A stretch of DNA of 64,000 nt, from NCBI GenBank assembly GCA_001566295.1, contig KQ964253.1:806001-870000 (forward strand). The letters are read 5' to 3'. Positions within the stretch are counted from its first letter, which is position 1. The number at the start of each line of letters is the position of its first letter. Shown here in pieces: positions 49,345 through 60,070 of the stretch. The notes under the pieces are model-generated. The model was not told where the DNA came from and did no database searches. It saw only the letters and a list, made by a program, of their open reading frames with translations. The DNA is from Microdochium bolleyi (lineage: Eukaryota; Ascomycota; Sordariomycetes; Xylariales; Microdochiaceae). Made by a program: the position numbers and the translations under genes.

Positions 49345-50752
49345 GCTGATTGCCGTTTTGTTATTGAATAAAGAGTGTAGAATACCACTGTTTCGTCGTA
49401 TAGAGGAGTAAACGAGCAGCTCAGGAAGAACTTGTATGTGAGCGATGGATGCGTGTAAGTGATGGGGTGCTTTGTGTGTGTACAAGCAACATTTGGGAGC
49501 AAGCGCGAGGTATTGGTTGAATGATCTCTGATGATTGCGACATCGTTAAAAACGTACATAAGACGCGGGCAGCTAAACGTATTATAGTACACGACTCGAC
49601 GTGTCCTCAGAAGGTTGCCGTTGCCATCATCGCCTCCTCGTCGGCACGCTGGATTTTCGCCGACGCATATCTGTGAAGGGCAGTGATAGCAGTTGCCATA
49701 CCCCTGTAATTAGTGGAACCGCCGGATCGGTCCGGCGGCCGGGCGGCCGATCACGGACCTCCCGCGCTTCAGAGCGTCTTGTGGTTCTTGGTGCCCGACT
49801 GAAAATTCCTGCTTGAAGGTGAAACAGCATGAGTAGGACGACACGGCATCGCCGCGATGGGCTTCAAAGGCAATCTCGCGACATGCTTCCTATCTTTCCG
49901 GACCCAGTTGCAGAGCCGCAGAGACCTCGAGATGCTTCGTGCGCCGGTTGGGGCGCATTCTCAAGGTTGCCCAATTGCGACTGTGGAGCCGCGTGTCAAT
50001 GCTCGGCGAACATCATGGCGGCACCGAGAGCGTGACGTGACGAATGCTCGGCCAAAGTGGACCATGCGAACGAAGCTTCACCCTTTGATCAGGATGTGTG
50101 TAGATCAGCAATCATGAGGCTAATGGCTGCGCGATGTGCCGTGTCCATGGCTGTGCGCGACCTGGCTGTGATTCACGGGGTTGGCTTCACATGCATGAAA
50201 AGAGTACGGGGCACTGCGTTACCAACGGAACTCCATACTGCTGTACGTTTGCCGTGTCTGCTGCAGCGTCGTGATCAAATCATCATTGTTCTACCTGAGC
50301 CGTCTGACACCTGAAGAGGGTCGCAAGCGCGACCATGGTAATGTTACTCCAAAGCGGGTAAGCATTGTTTCACTCAAGCACGGGATTTTGTTGATGGGCA
50401 GGATAAAGCACACTGCCCAGAAATGATAAGAAGAGGAATGCTTGCTCCTCATCCCCATGGTTGGGTCGTCATCAAGTCGTGCCCTGGCTGGACGGGTCGA
50501 TGTGCCCTTGGACTGGGCACCTATCATGGATTGTCGAAACGTAGTGCCTCTGTTCATCCCTAGCTACTTACCCATGTAGGTAGCCACTCGTCTCAAGAAG
50601 CCCCATATGTGACCATGTGTTGGCCTCATGGCTGTTGGCCTCCTTGGAACACCACTCATTATGCACCAAGAACTTTCAAAAATGTTGGCTCTGGCTCCAG
50701 ACTGTACCGAGCTGATTCTATTTAACTTATTCTGGAAGACTGCCTTGCAGAC
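49345..50752. other. Intergenic region, MFS promoter and 3' flank of membrane-protein gene
   Basis: About 1.4 kb without a recognisable gene. The left part is the promoter and 5' UTR of the MFS exporter; the right part is the 3' UTR of the two-helix membrane protein. No operator recognised. Confidence 0.55.
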
Positions 50753-51826
50753 TCACATCCTACCGGAGCCATCCTCTGAGTCCCCATCGTCTATAAACGG
50801 CTTTGCACTTTTCGAGTCCGCAGTCATTGCCGGCTTGCGATTCTGTTTCCTCCAAAATGGTCGTACGCCCATCTCGCGGAACCGCCTTCCTTCGTAACTC
50901 GTGGTAGCCAGCCAGTTGCTCATGATCCAGAAGAGCGTGAACACAAAAATTGCTCCAACAGCGACGAGCGGTGCAACCATGGAGAAAATCGTGAACCCCC
51001 AGCTCACGGCCTGGAACGTCTCGTCGCCCGCGAGCTTCTCTGTGCCGAGGCCGACCTGCATCGACGTGAGCACAATGACGACATAACCCAGTATCGTCGC
51101 GAGGGCGGCGAAGTTGTCGCGCAGCAGATCGCCGTATACTCGGTGGCCCGCAACCCTGGTGTACCCTCGGAACAGGAAACCGAGGCGGAATCGGTAAATC
51201 TTGTTGACCCGGTTGAGCCGCAGCTCGCCGTACCAGTAGCGTGGGTTGATCGCGGAGAAGCAGTGGTTACGAATAATCTCGGACGAGATGTCCTGCCAGG
51301 CCTCCCACGTGAGTGTTGATGGCAGTAGGCAATTCGTCTGTGCGACATGGAAGTCAGTCTCGTACGCGATCAAGGCGCAGTACGAGAAGAGGAAACCTCG
51401 AGCACACTCGGCCAGCTCCCTTCGTCGTGGAGACTCGTCGGAGACAAGATGGTCCGCCCAGAAGCCCGGGTCGAGCAGCCAGCGCGGCAAAGGCTTGAGG
51501 TAGAGACGCCCATTGCCCCAGAGGAGATGCAGCTCGGGGCTCTCGGTGACGACGATGTCTCTGCGGATGACGAGCTGGTGGTGCAGGGGACGCGGCGGCA
51601 TGGGACGGCCGCACGCCCACAGCCAGTCCTGCACCGCGTTGAGTTTCCGCACGAGGAGTTCCTGCTCGAGAAAGTCGAAGTTGGGTTCGGGGACTACGAG
51701 CTCGTCGGTTCTTGTACGGAATGAGGCTGGTAGGAGACTGCGGAGTGGAAGTGGCTCGGTGGGAAGACCCAACACTCGCACTTGGAAGGGAAGAGGTGCC
51801 TTGGTCATCTTGTTTGGTGCCGCCAT
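50753..51826 (-). CDS. Two-helix membrane protein of uncharacterised fungal family (DUF6601-like)
   Basis: Intronless, 357 residues; an in-frame ATG at codon 7 is an alternative start. The N-terminal two thirds are soluble and rich in Trp, Arg and Leu, with conserved-looking blocks FDFLEQELLVRKLNAVQDWL, RRDIVVTESPELHLLWG and INPRYWYGELRLNRVNKIYR. Two long hydrophobic segments follow near residues 252-270 (ALATILGYVVIVLTSMQVGL) and 283-310 (WGFTIFSMVAPLVAVGAIFV). The tail is charged and acidic, ending DDGDSEDGSGRM. The arrangement resembles the family I recall as DUF6601, widespread in filamentous ascomycetes; no function is known to me. It sits divergently from the lipase-ankyrin NLR-like gene with 1.16 kb between starts, so the two may share regulatory DNA. 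That is inference. Confidence 0.8.
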   Translation of the reverse strand: MAAPNKMTKAPLPFQVRVLGLPTEPLPLRSLLPASFRTRTDELVVPEPNFDFLEQELLVRKLNAVQDWLWACGRPMPPRPLHHQLVIRRDIVVTESPELHLLWGNGRLYLKPLPRWLLDPGFWADHLVSDESPRRRELAECARGFLFSYCALIAYETDFHVAQTNCLLPSTLTWEAWQDISSEIIRNHCFSAINPRYWYGELRLNRVNKIYRFRLGFLFRGYTRVAGHRVYGDLLRDNFAALATILGYVVIVLTSMQVGLGTEKLAGDETFQAVSWGFTIFSMVAPLVAVGAIFVFTLFWIMSNWLATTSYEGRRFREMGVRPFWRKQNRKPAMTADSKSAKPFIDDGDSEDGSGRM

Positions 51827-52986
51827 CGCGTTTCAGAAGCTGGAAGCAAGATGGATGCTGGTCAGGTGGGGAGAAGAGACCGAAAGCAAGAGGAGAGGAA
51901 GGTTACGATGGTGGCATCGTGAAGAAACATGTAGCCTCGTCGAGACAGGACCAGGGTAGATGGTGCACCCACCCGCTGCAGCTGACCCTGTACCCATGAG
52001 CTCTCAAGATGTCTATTTTGAGCACCAGGACGGACGGGGGTATAGAGCTCTCGACCACAGTACGGAGCTAGTGTCAGTCGAGCCCGTCTCCTCAAATTGC
52101 CAAGAGACCAGCCGCCGGAAGCTCCCGTCAGTGGCTTGTCCTCCAGCCTCGCCCAATCTTGTGATGGACAGCATGTCACAACCACTTCGCATACCCGTGG
52201 ACGCATTCACCCATCCATTTCCCCTCTGCTCCTTCTTTAAGCAAGAACAAGGCGGCACGGGTCGCTGGTGGTGGCGATCATGGCTCGCATGGTTGGGCTG
52301 AGGTCAAGGGTTGTCAGCTCAGGACCCTAATTTCACACAATCAGAAGCCTGCAGCAGGCCGGCTTACAGGCAGGGGTGCTCTTTCCCTTTCCTGCCTAGG
52401 CCTGTCAGCACGCAGGGGACGACGAGAGCCACTTCTGCAATCCTCCCCACCTTCCTCGCGATGTCCACCAAATAGCCGTCCGCACAACCCACACAGCATC
52501 TGGTTACTGCGAGCAACCCGACCTCACGGAGGCTTGGACCCCGCGGCAGATGTACCCGCCAACATCAAGACGTATTGCTCACGACAGTGGCGGTGGTCAC
52601 GCCTCCAACCGGCCCCATCACGATCCCGAGCTGGCCTCGCGGCCGTCAGACCATCGCCAGCTGCTTCGGCCGGGGCCCCTGTCACCATTTCCAACTATAG
52701 CTCCTCCACCATGCGGCTGCTGACGCTCATTTACTACAGCCGCAGGGCGGGACAGGGGCGCCGTGGCCCGTCTGGCGAGTCTGGACCCTTGTTCGGGTCT
52801 GCCAGACGATGAAAGACGGCTTGCAGACAAGCCTTATGGAGTTCCGCACCAGGCTTCGCACATGCCGACACGTCTGTCCTTTGCGACTTCATCTCTCTTT
52901 CTCTTCCTCTTCCTCTTTGTCCATCGACCGTCTCGTGTGAGCTCTTAGCTCCCGACTGCCACCTTCGTCCTTTCTGAGCCGCAAGC
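51827..52986. other. Divergent promoter region of membrane protein and NLR-like gene
   Basis: The genes on both sides are transcribed outward. No gene seen. Pyrimidine-rich CTCTTCCT-type tracts lie near 52883-52920, just upstream of the NLR-like start, as is common in fungal 5' leaders. Confidence 0.6.
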
Positions 52987-55900
52987 ATGTCGACAGTCCA
53001 GCGCTCCGGCACGGTGCAGCGCTCAGGGACGCTGCGTCGTTCGGGAACGCGCAAAGCACCTGCTGCCAGCGCTCCGGTTCCAAAGAAGAAGACCTACGAA
53101 GACGCCCAACAAGGCATCAAAGAGATCAATCCGCCCGAGAACAAGGCGACCATCCCAGATGTAGAGTATGTCGTGACATTCTGCTCTCGACCTTCCGCAC
53201 ATGGTAGTTAAGCTGATGGAATGCAGTATTGTCTTCGTGCCCGGCCTCGGAGCCTCCCCCGAACAGAGCTGGCAGTCGTCAAGAGGCACTTTCAACTGGA
53301 TTCATGACCCTTCAGGTCTGCGCCGCGACTTTCCCAAGGCCAGGTTTCTGCTTTATAGGTATGAGTCTGCTTGGGTGGGCGCGCTCAAGGTCAAGCAGAC
53401 CATTGGCAACATTGCCGATGGCCTACTCGGGGCTCTCGGCACCGTGCGAGAGGTATGCACAGCGAATATTATTCTTTGTATTTCACCCTGCTAAACCCTC
53501 CCTTCGACAGAAATATCCACGGCGGCCCATAGTCTTCATCGGCCACAGCATGGGTGGGCTTGTGATAGCCAAGGCCCTCACGCTCACAGATACGCGTAAA
53601 GACAAGTACCCCAAGATTTTTGAGGCCATAACAGGTGCCATCTTTTTCGGCACACCGTTCGGCGGCTGCGCGGCTGCACAGGCCGCCGCCATGTATGCTT
53701 ATTTGGCAGAGAAGGCTGGAGCGGCGTCAGCCTCCAAGTTGCTCAACCTCATGACGAACGACAACGAAGAGCTCCGGGATCTCGTCCATGACTTCATGCG
53801 CCTGACAACGAAGATCACGCCAAAAATCGACCTTCTCTGCTTCTACGAACAAGAACAGACAGACTTCTCAAAGATGGCAGGTCTTCCCAGTGTGTTCAAC
53901 TCGGTCGTCAAGTTTACAATGCCAAAATCTCTGGCGGACTTTGTGACGAGAGAATCAGCCATACTCCAGGGTGTCGAAAATCGGGGCCTGGCCTGCAATC
54001 ACCGAGATCTGGTCAAATTCGACAGCCCAAAGGACGAAAGGTGGCTGCAATATGTCAGAGACCCTTTGAAAAAGGTCATCCAGGGCGCACAACTCTCCGC
54101 CAAGGGCCGGTTCAAATCAAATCGCGAGGTGGATCCTGATCTGATCAAAAGCATTACCGAGGCATTGGATGGAGCTCAGGTCTCAAAGAAACGGAGGGCA
54201 CTAGCACAGACCTTCGCACCCTCGTCCTGGATTCCGAAGGAAGCTGAGTATATCGAGTGGCTCGGTCCCCAGGCAGTCCGTCAAGACGAGGATGAAGACG
54301 CAGCTCCTAAACTTGCTGCAGGTGATTGCATCTGGATCCGAGGTCGAGAAGGTCGTGGCAAGACCAATGCAACCATGGCGGCTCTTCAAGAGATTGAGAA
54401 AGCCATCCAGCTCAATGAGGAGAGCACGGGTGAAGATCCCATCTTGCTGGCATACTTCTTCTGCGACGCTCAAACGGACTATTGCACTGCGGAGGATGTC
54501 CTAAAGTCCATAATCTTGCAGTTGGTTAGCCAGCAAGAAGCGCTTGCAGCCTATGCCAAGGTATTCCAGAAGAAGAAGCCACCAAAAGCCGATGCGAACA
54601 AAGATCAGGCGCAGCAAGCCACATCACAGCAAGCACAAGTCACGATCGAGAACCTCTGGCAGGCACTGCAAGATATGCTTGCAGACGAATTCATCGGGAG
54701 CCGCATCTACTTCGTCCTCAACAATCTTCACGTGTTGCCTGCGGAGGCCGACTCGACCGTGAAGCTAATGAAATTCATCACAGCCGAGATCGATACGATC
54801 ATGGGAGGAGAATCCAGACATGTTCGCACAAGATGGCTGATCACCAGCAGGGAGGCTCACAGCATACAGCAAGCTTTGAACATACACGGCGTGCGCCTCA
54901 TCGACCTCGAAGACAGCAAGTACGAGAGCCAAGTACAACTCGAGTTGCGCAAGCACGCGAGGAAGAAGATCTCTGCCTTGGGCAGTGAGAAGAACTACAA
55001 CCAGGCACTGGCATACTTCGCGAGCAGTCTGATTGGTAAAAGAGCGCAGAACACACAATGGATTGATATCACTTGCATCCAATTAGGCGTGCTTGCTAAG
55101 GACGAGAGCGACCTTAGAGTGCGCCGAGTTCTTGAGAAGATGCCCGAGGATCTGAACACGCTCTTGAACCGCAGCTGGCAGACCCTGTTTGCGCCAAATG
55201 ATCTTGACGTAGAGAAGATCCAGGAAATGCTACGGTATGTCTCTTGGCAGCTATTGAGATTGCTCAACCCTTGCTTCATGCATTTTCGCTAACCTTTTCA
55301 AGAGCGCTCGTGCTCACCTATGAGGATCCTACCGAAGCAGAACTTGAAGTTCTCGCTGGGCTGGCCTCGACCGACCACGATAAGGCTGAGCTGCGCAGAC
55401 TGTTGGAGAAGTGTAAGCCTTTGCTGGTGGTGCAGCGGACGAGCAGGGACGAGTCCACCGTGTCCTTCCTCAACATCGTCGTCAAAACACACTTGCGGGA
55501 AAATGCGGCAAAACTCCTAGGTCTGTCAGAAGAAGGGACGAAATGGCAGCATGGCGTATTGGCTTTGCGCTGTTTCTCCCACATCAAGGAGAGCTTTGAT
55601 TTTCCCAATCCAGAACCAGAGGTCATGGAGGAGGCCGCCGACTCGGCTGATGGAGACGACGAGAACGATGGCGATGACGGCTCAGAAGCCGACGACGGGA
55701 TCGAGCAGGGCCAAGATGACGATGCCGAAACTGAAACACCGCAGGAAGAGCAAGAGGCCAGCGATGCAGCAAGTGAAGCAGAGACGGCCAGCAGCTGGGA
55801 CGAAGAATCTGATGACGACGACTACGACTACGACAATGTCGATCCAGAGGTGGACCTCGTCAGAAGTAACAGCATGTCATATCCCGTCAAACACTGGCTT

Positions 55901-58900
55901 CACCATGCATCGCGAGCGACACTGGAGATCGCAGAGGATTTGAGTCTCGAGCATGAATTTTGGGAACTCGATTCGAGGATTCGGAGACGTTGGCTGATCG
56001 CGTTCTGTGATAACACATCCACGTTTGACGATTTTGACCGCACGAAACTGACGGGCCTGCATGTTGCAGCCGCTGTCGGTTTCAGAACGCTTGTTGAGGC
56101 TCTGATACGGAACGGCCATGAGGCAGAGATTACACAACGTGACGAGCTCTACAATAGCCCAGTGAGTGATGCTTGTTCAGCTCTAAGGTTCAGAAGTTTA
56201 GAGCTAACGATTTCTCACATAGTTGCATTTTGCCGCGCATCTGGGCCGGCCTGGGATTGTTGAAGAGCTGCTCAACAAGGGGGCACCGATCGATGATGCC
56301 GCAGAGGAACGCGAGCAGACGCCCCTTCACATGGCTGCCCTCGGTGGGCACATTGAGGTCATGAAAAAACTCATTCTGCGCGGCGCAAATCCGAATGCCT
56401 GGGGCGCCGACATTGGGCCAGTAGTCAATGCGGCCATTTCTTCCGGCAACCGTGCTGCGGTCGAGCTGCTCGTCGAACACGGAGTCTCCCTGCATATGGA
56501 GAACGACGACAGCGAGAACTTGTCTCCGTTGGCATATGCTGCGTGCCTTTCGGATCCCCCGATGTTCCAGTATCTCATCGAAAAGTACGCTGATCGCTTG
56601 CCAGCTGAGGAGTTCAGCAAGGCGCTCGTCACCGCTGCCGAATCTGGTCGGCTCGAAGTCTTCAACAAGCTGCTGGAGTTCAACCATGCCCAAGAGTACT
56701 ACCAGTGGGCAATCGACACCGCCTCCGAAGAGTCCAATTGGGAGGTAGTCATGGTACTGCTTGAGAGATGCAATAACCTGAACTGCGACAATACATTCGT
56801 CAAGGCTGCCACATGTTCAGAGCCCCAAGATAAGGTCCTGCAAGCAATTTGGAACCACGCTACCTGCCACGTCTCGAAAGAGGCACTTGAGCAGTCTCTT
56901 TACGAAGCTACGGACTTGGAGAAGACGTCAACGGTGAAGATGCTGCTGGAGGAATTCAAGGTAGACCCTAATGCCACGGGGCCTGAGTAAGCGACCTCTC
57001 TACACTAATCTTTGCGGCTTCGGGGCCTTGGAGATCACGCATTTGAAGCTAACACTTCCTATTACCAGGTACGGAAATGCGCTCACCGCGGCGGCTTATG
57101 ACGCAAATATGGAGATCCTCCAGCTGCTCTTGGCAGCTGGCGCCGACGTGAACTCTCCGAACGGATGGGCACTCCAGATTGCTGCTGCCGAGGGCCACTA
57201 CGGGGTCGTGGAAGAGTTGCTGAAGCATAACGCCGATGTCAATGCGTGCACGACAAACGAGAACTTCCCCGCTGGCACAGCACTTCAGGGCGCTTGTGAG
57301 GCCAGTAGGACGGAGATCGTAACGCTTCTTCTCGAAAGGAGCGCTGACCCGAACCGTGGATCTGGCGTCAGCGCACCACCTATTGTCACCGCGGCTAAGC
57401 AGGGTGACTGTGAAATTCTCGAGCTTCTCCTCAAAGCCAGAGCAGAGGTCAACGTCTTTGGTGGCTATGATCACTCCACGCCCCTCATTAACGCCGCGCT
57501 CTACATGCCGAACTCGTCACTTCAGCTGTTGCTGGATGCTGGTGCCGATATCAATCTCAGCGACAACGATGGGGACACTGCACTAATCGTTGCATCTTGG
57601 AGAGGAGACACCGACACTGTCCACTTCCTCCTCGACAATGGAGCCGATCTGCTCCATGTGAGCAAGAGGAATGAGAACGCCCTGCAAGGTGCTGTAGAGC
57701 GCCAGCAGTGGGAGTGTGTGGAAGTTCTGGTCAACCGGCTGTCTGTAGTACTGGCTTCTATCAAGTCGGCAATTGACTCTGGTAATACGGAGGTGACGCG
57801 GGTGGTCCGAAGTGCCGTCACAAGCAGGCAGGAGCTTGACTATGGCGGCCAAGGCGGCTCCGAGATTGACACACCCGGCATCGAAACACCACAAGTTGAG
57901 ACTGCGCGTGCGGTCGTGATCCCGTCTCCAACGTCAACGGGCTCAGGCAAGGCTGAAAGGGTACAGACGCCTGCCAGGAAATCCTCAACGGATGAGCAGG
58001 CGAGCAGCGTAGGATTCGCGATTGACAGCGGCCCGAGCTACTTCCCGCCCGAAGCAAGCCATGATCAACACCAGCAACAACAAACCTACGCTGTGGCTCA
58101 GCCGGAAGGGCTCATGTCACCCGCAGAAGCCATGGCGGATGAACTCGAGCAGGCCCTTGGTCATCAGATCCGTCTGTACAACCAGTTCTCGTCCTCAAGA
58201 CAGTCAACGCCGCCACTGATGGAGGCACCGCAAGCTCAGCATCAGCGGGCACCTAGCTGGGGAGTACAGGACGCGGAAGTCATCTCACGGAGGAAGCCAG
58301 TGGAAACTACCGAGGTGACAGTGCCCTGCCAAGACGCTGCCAGGCAAAGCGAGGTCACGCAGCCCGCCATGAACGCGGGCTACAACGGACCACCTCCGGT
58401 GCAATCCGGGACGCCGTCCTCGCAACTCATATCTGGTCAGACGGTGCCGGCTCCGACCGAGCAGCAAGCTGCCGCGTCCATGCCAGGATACTACTACCAG
58501 TACGATGTGCAAGCTGCAACGCCAGTCCAACCCAGTCAGCAGAATCCGGCGGCAGCCCACACCCAGACCTACAACGGATATCAGCCACAGCCGGCGGCTA
58601 GTCTGCAGCCATCAACGTCGCTCTATGATGGAGCGGACTATGGCAACGGCACATATTCGAGCACTGAGGGCATCACGGGTTACGAGCCTGCTGCAGCGAC
58701 CTACAGCAGCCCAGCCTACTCAGGGCAGAGCAACCAGACGGCTACCACGCAGCAGAATCCAAATCTATATGGGCAGTGGTACCAGTCGCATAATGGCTAC
58801 TACGGCGAGCAAACGCAGCAACAGCAACCACAGCCGCCGCAAACGCAGTACCAACAGCCGTATCAGCAGCCGGAGCAGCAAAGTCAGCCAAGCCAGCAGC

Positions 58901-59109
58901 AGCAGCAGCCGCAGTACGGTGGTGGTGGCTATGTGTCGGCGTCGCAGCAGTGGACGCAACAGGCGACCCAGGGGGGCGTGCCGGTGGCAGAGCAGCAATT
59001 CCAGCAGCAGCAGCAGCACTCACCGCAGAGGCCTGAAGTGCGGCCCCAGCGATCGTCGTTTTTTGGTGTGAAGAACACATTCAGCAAGGCCAAGAACTCG
59101 TGGTCATAG
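52987..59109 (+). CDS. NLR-like protein: lipase-like domain + P-loop NTPase + ankyrin repeats + Gln/Tyr-rich tail
   Basis: Six exons: 52987-53165, 53227-53452, 53511-55234, 55303-56161, 56223-56986 and 57069-59109; introns 61, 58, 68, 61 and 82 nt. About 1930 residues. The N-terminus has three RSGT motifs. The alpha/beta-hydrolase domain (~58-330) shows IVFVPGLGASPEQSW, nucleophile elbow FIGHSMGGL (Ser 148) and LACNHRDLVKF with the likely catalytic His. The NACHT-like domain has P-loop RGREGRGKTNAT (413-420). The expected Walker B reads IYFVLNNLHVLP (Asn 539-540), lacking the usual Asp residues; ITSREAH follows. An acidic insert lies at ~815-885. About ten ankyrin repeats run from ~958 to ~1476 (e.g. 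NSPLHFAAHLGRPGIVEELL). The tail (~1490-1930) is disordered, Gln/Pro/Tyr/Ser-rich with CAG-coded Gln runs, ending SFFGVKNTFSKAKNSWS. The architecture is that of patatin/lipase-headed fungal NLRs; role in incompatibility or innate response is inference. Confidence 0.88.
58801..59030. repeat. Imperfect CAG/CAA-rich coding tract
   Basis: Within the last exon of the ankyrin NLR-like gene, many CAG/CAA codons are interspersed with CCG, TAC and AGC. They give Gln-rich runs such as QQQQPQPPQTQYQQPYQQPE and a later QQQQQ run. The tract is probably polymorphic in length while staying in frame. Confidence 0.8.
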
Positions 59110-60070
59110 ACGTTTGAAATATATAATATGAGCAGTCGTCGTAATAATGGCAAGCATTTGAGGAGTCCAAGAATGGCAGTGTGCGAGGCCTTTAGAAGTT
59201 AGGACCATTTGATCCGGTGGGGAGCAGGGGTGTGGGTTGATCCGGCCCGGCCGCGTCGACATGGAGCTAGCTGCCTTGTTTCAAGTTCATGGCCCAGCCA
59301 GGCCCAGAATGACACGAGAATGATGGCGAGCATTCGAGTGTACCTTGAAGGTCGGTGGGGGTTTCTATCAGTTTCTGGTCACTTGGTGTCCTGGTGTCCT
59401 GGTGCCCTGGCCTCTTGGTGTGCTCGCACCCTCGTCTCCTGGTCTCGCCGTCGAAGCTGGTGGAAGCCTGCCCACGATGCTCGTCGTTTGATGGATGGTG
59501 GGGCGGCAGACTTGAAGCCCGCGGGGCTGTCAGAGACTGAGGTACATGCATACCTTGCCTTAGGCTGTACCTTGCGGGACAGATCCCTGCCGCCCTCCCT
59601 GGAGCATCGTGCGCTGGCGACTGGGTGCGGAGTCCCGAGTCTGCGCGCTGGGTACCATTACGTAGTGCCCGCGATTATTTTTGTCCTGGCATGTGTAGCC
59701 GTCGCTTCGCCCGGCCCTCCAGGGCACATATCATTGACAACAACTCCCGCATCGACTCCTACTCGTCTGGCAATTGCCTCACTCACCATCTGTCACGACT
59801 TCCTCCTCCAGCTCAGCAGTCCCCTCATCGCCGTTGCGCCTGCCTACCCCGCTACGCCCGCGCTCCACACGAGCTTCCTCCAAGACATTTCCTTAGCCCA
59901 GCTCGCCCAACAAGCTTCTGACAAGCTCCCGCCCAGCCCAGCTTCGCTTCCCAAACCCATCAGTCTCTCGACATCGCCACGCCTCGCCTTGCCTCTGCTC
60001 GCCCTCGATCACAACCGCGACACCCCGCCCAGAGATCGTCCATCAGGCAGCCAAACACTCTGCTCCCACG
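59110..60070. other. Intergenic region and pyrimidine-rich leader of trehalose-6-phosphate synthase
   Basis: Contains the 3' UTR of the NLR-like gene (ATATATAAT near 59120) and the promoter and leader of the TPS gene. A long stretch from about 59750 to 60060 is C/T-rich. A short degenerate direct repeat lies at 59385-59450. AGGGG at 59226-59230 and CCCCT at 59821-59825 match the stress-response element core, but such pentamers occur by chance. A plus-strand frame overlapping the start codon looks noncoding. Confidence 0.5.
59385..59450. repeat. Degenerate direct repeats (CCTGGTGTC-like units)
   Basis: Units close to TGGTGTCC recur every 9-10 bases over about 60 bp (GGTGTCCTGGTGTCCTGGTG and degenerate copies). 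Located in the region upstream of the TPS gene. No function assigned. Confidence 0.7.
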
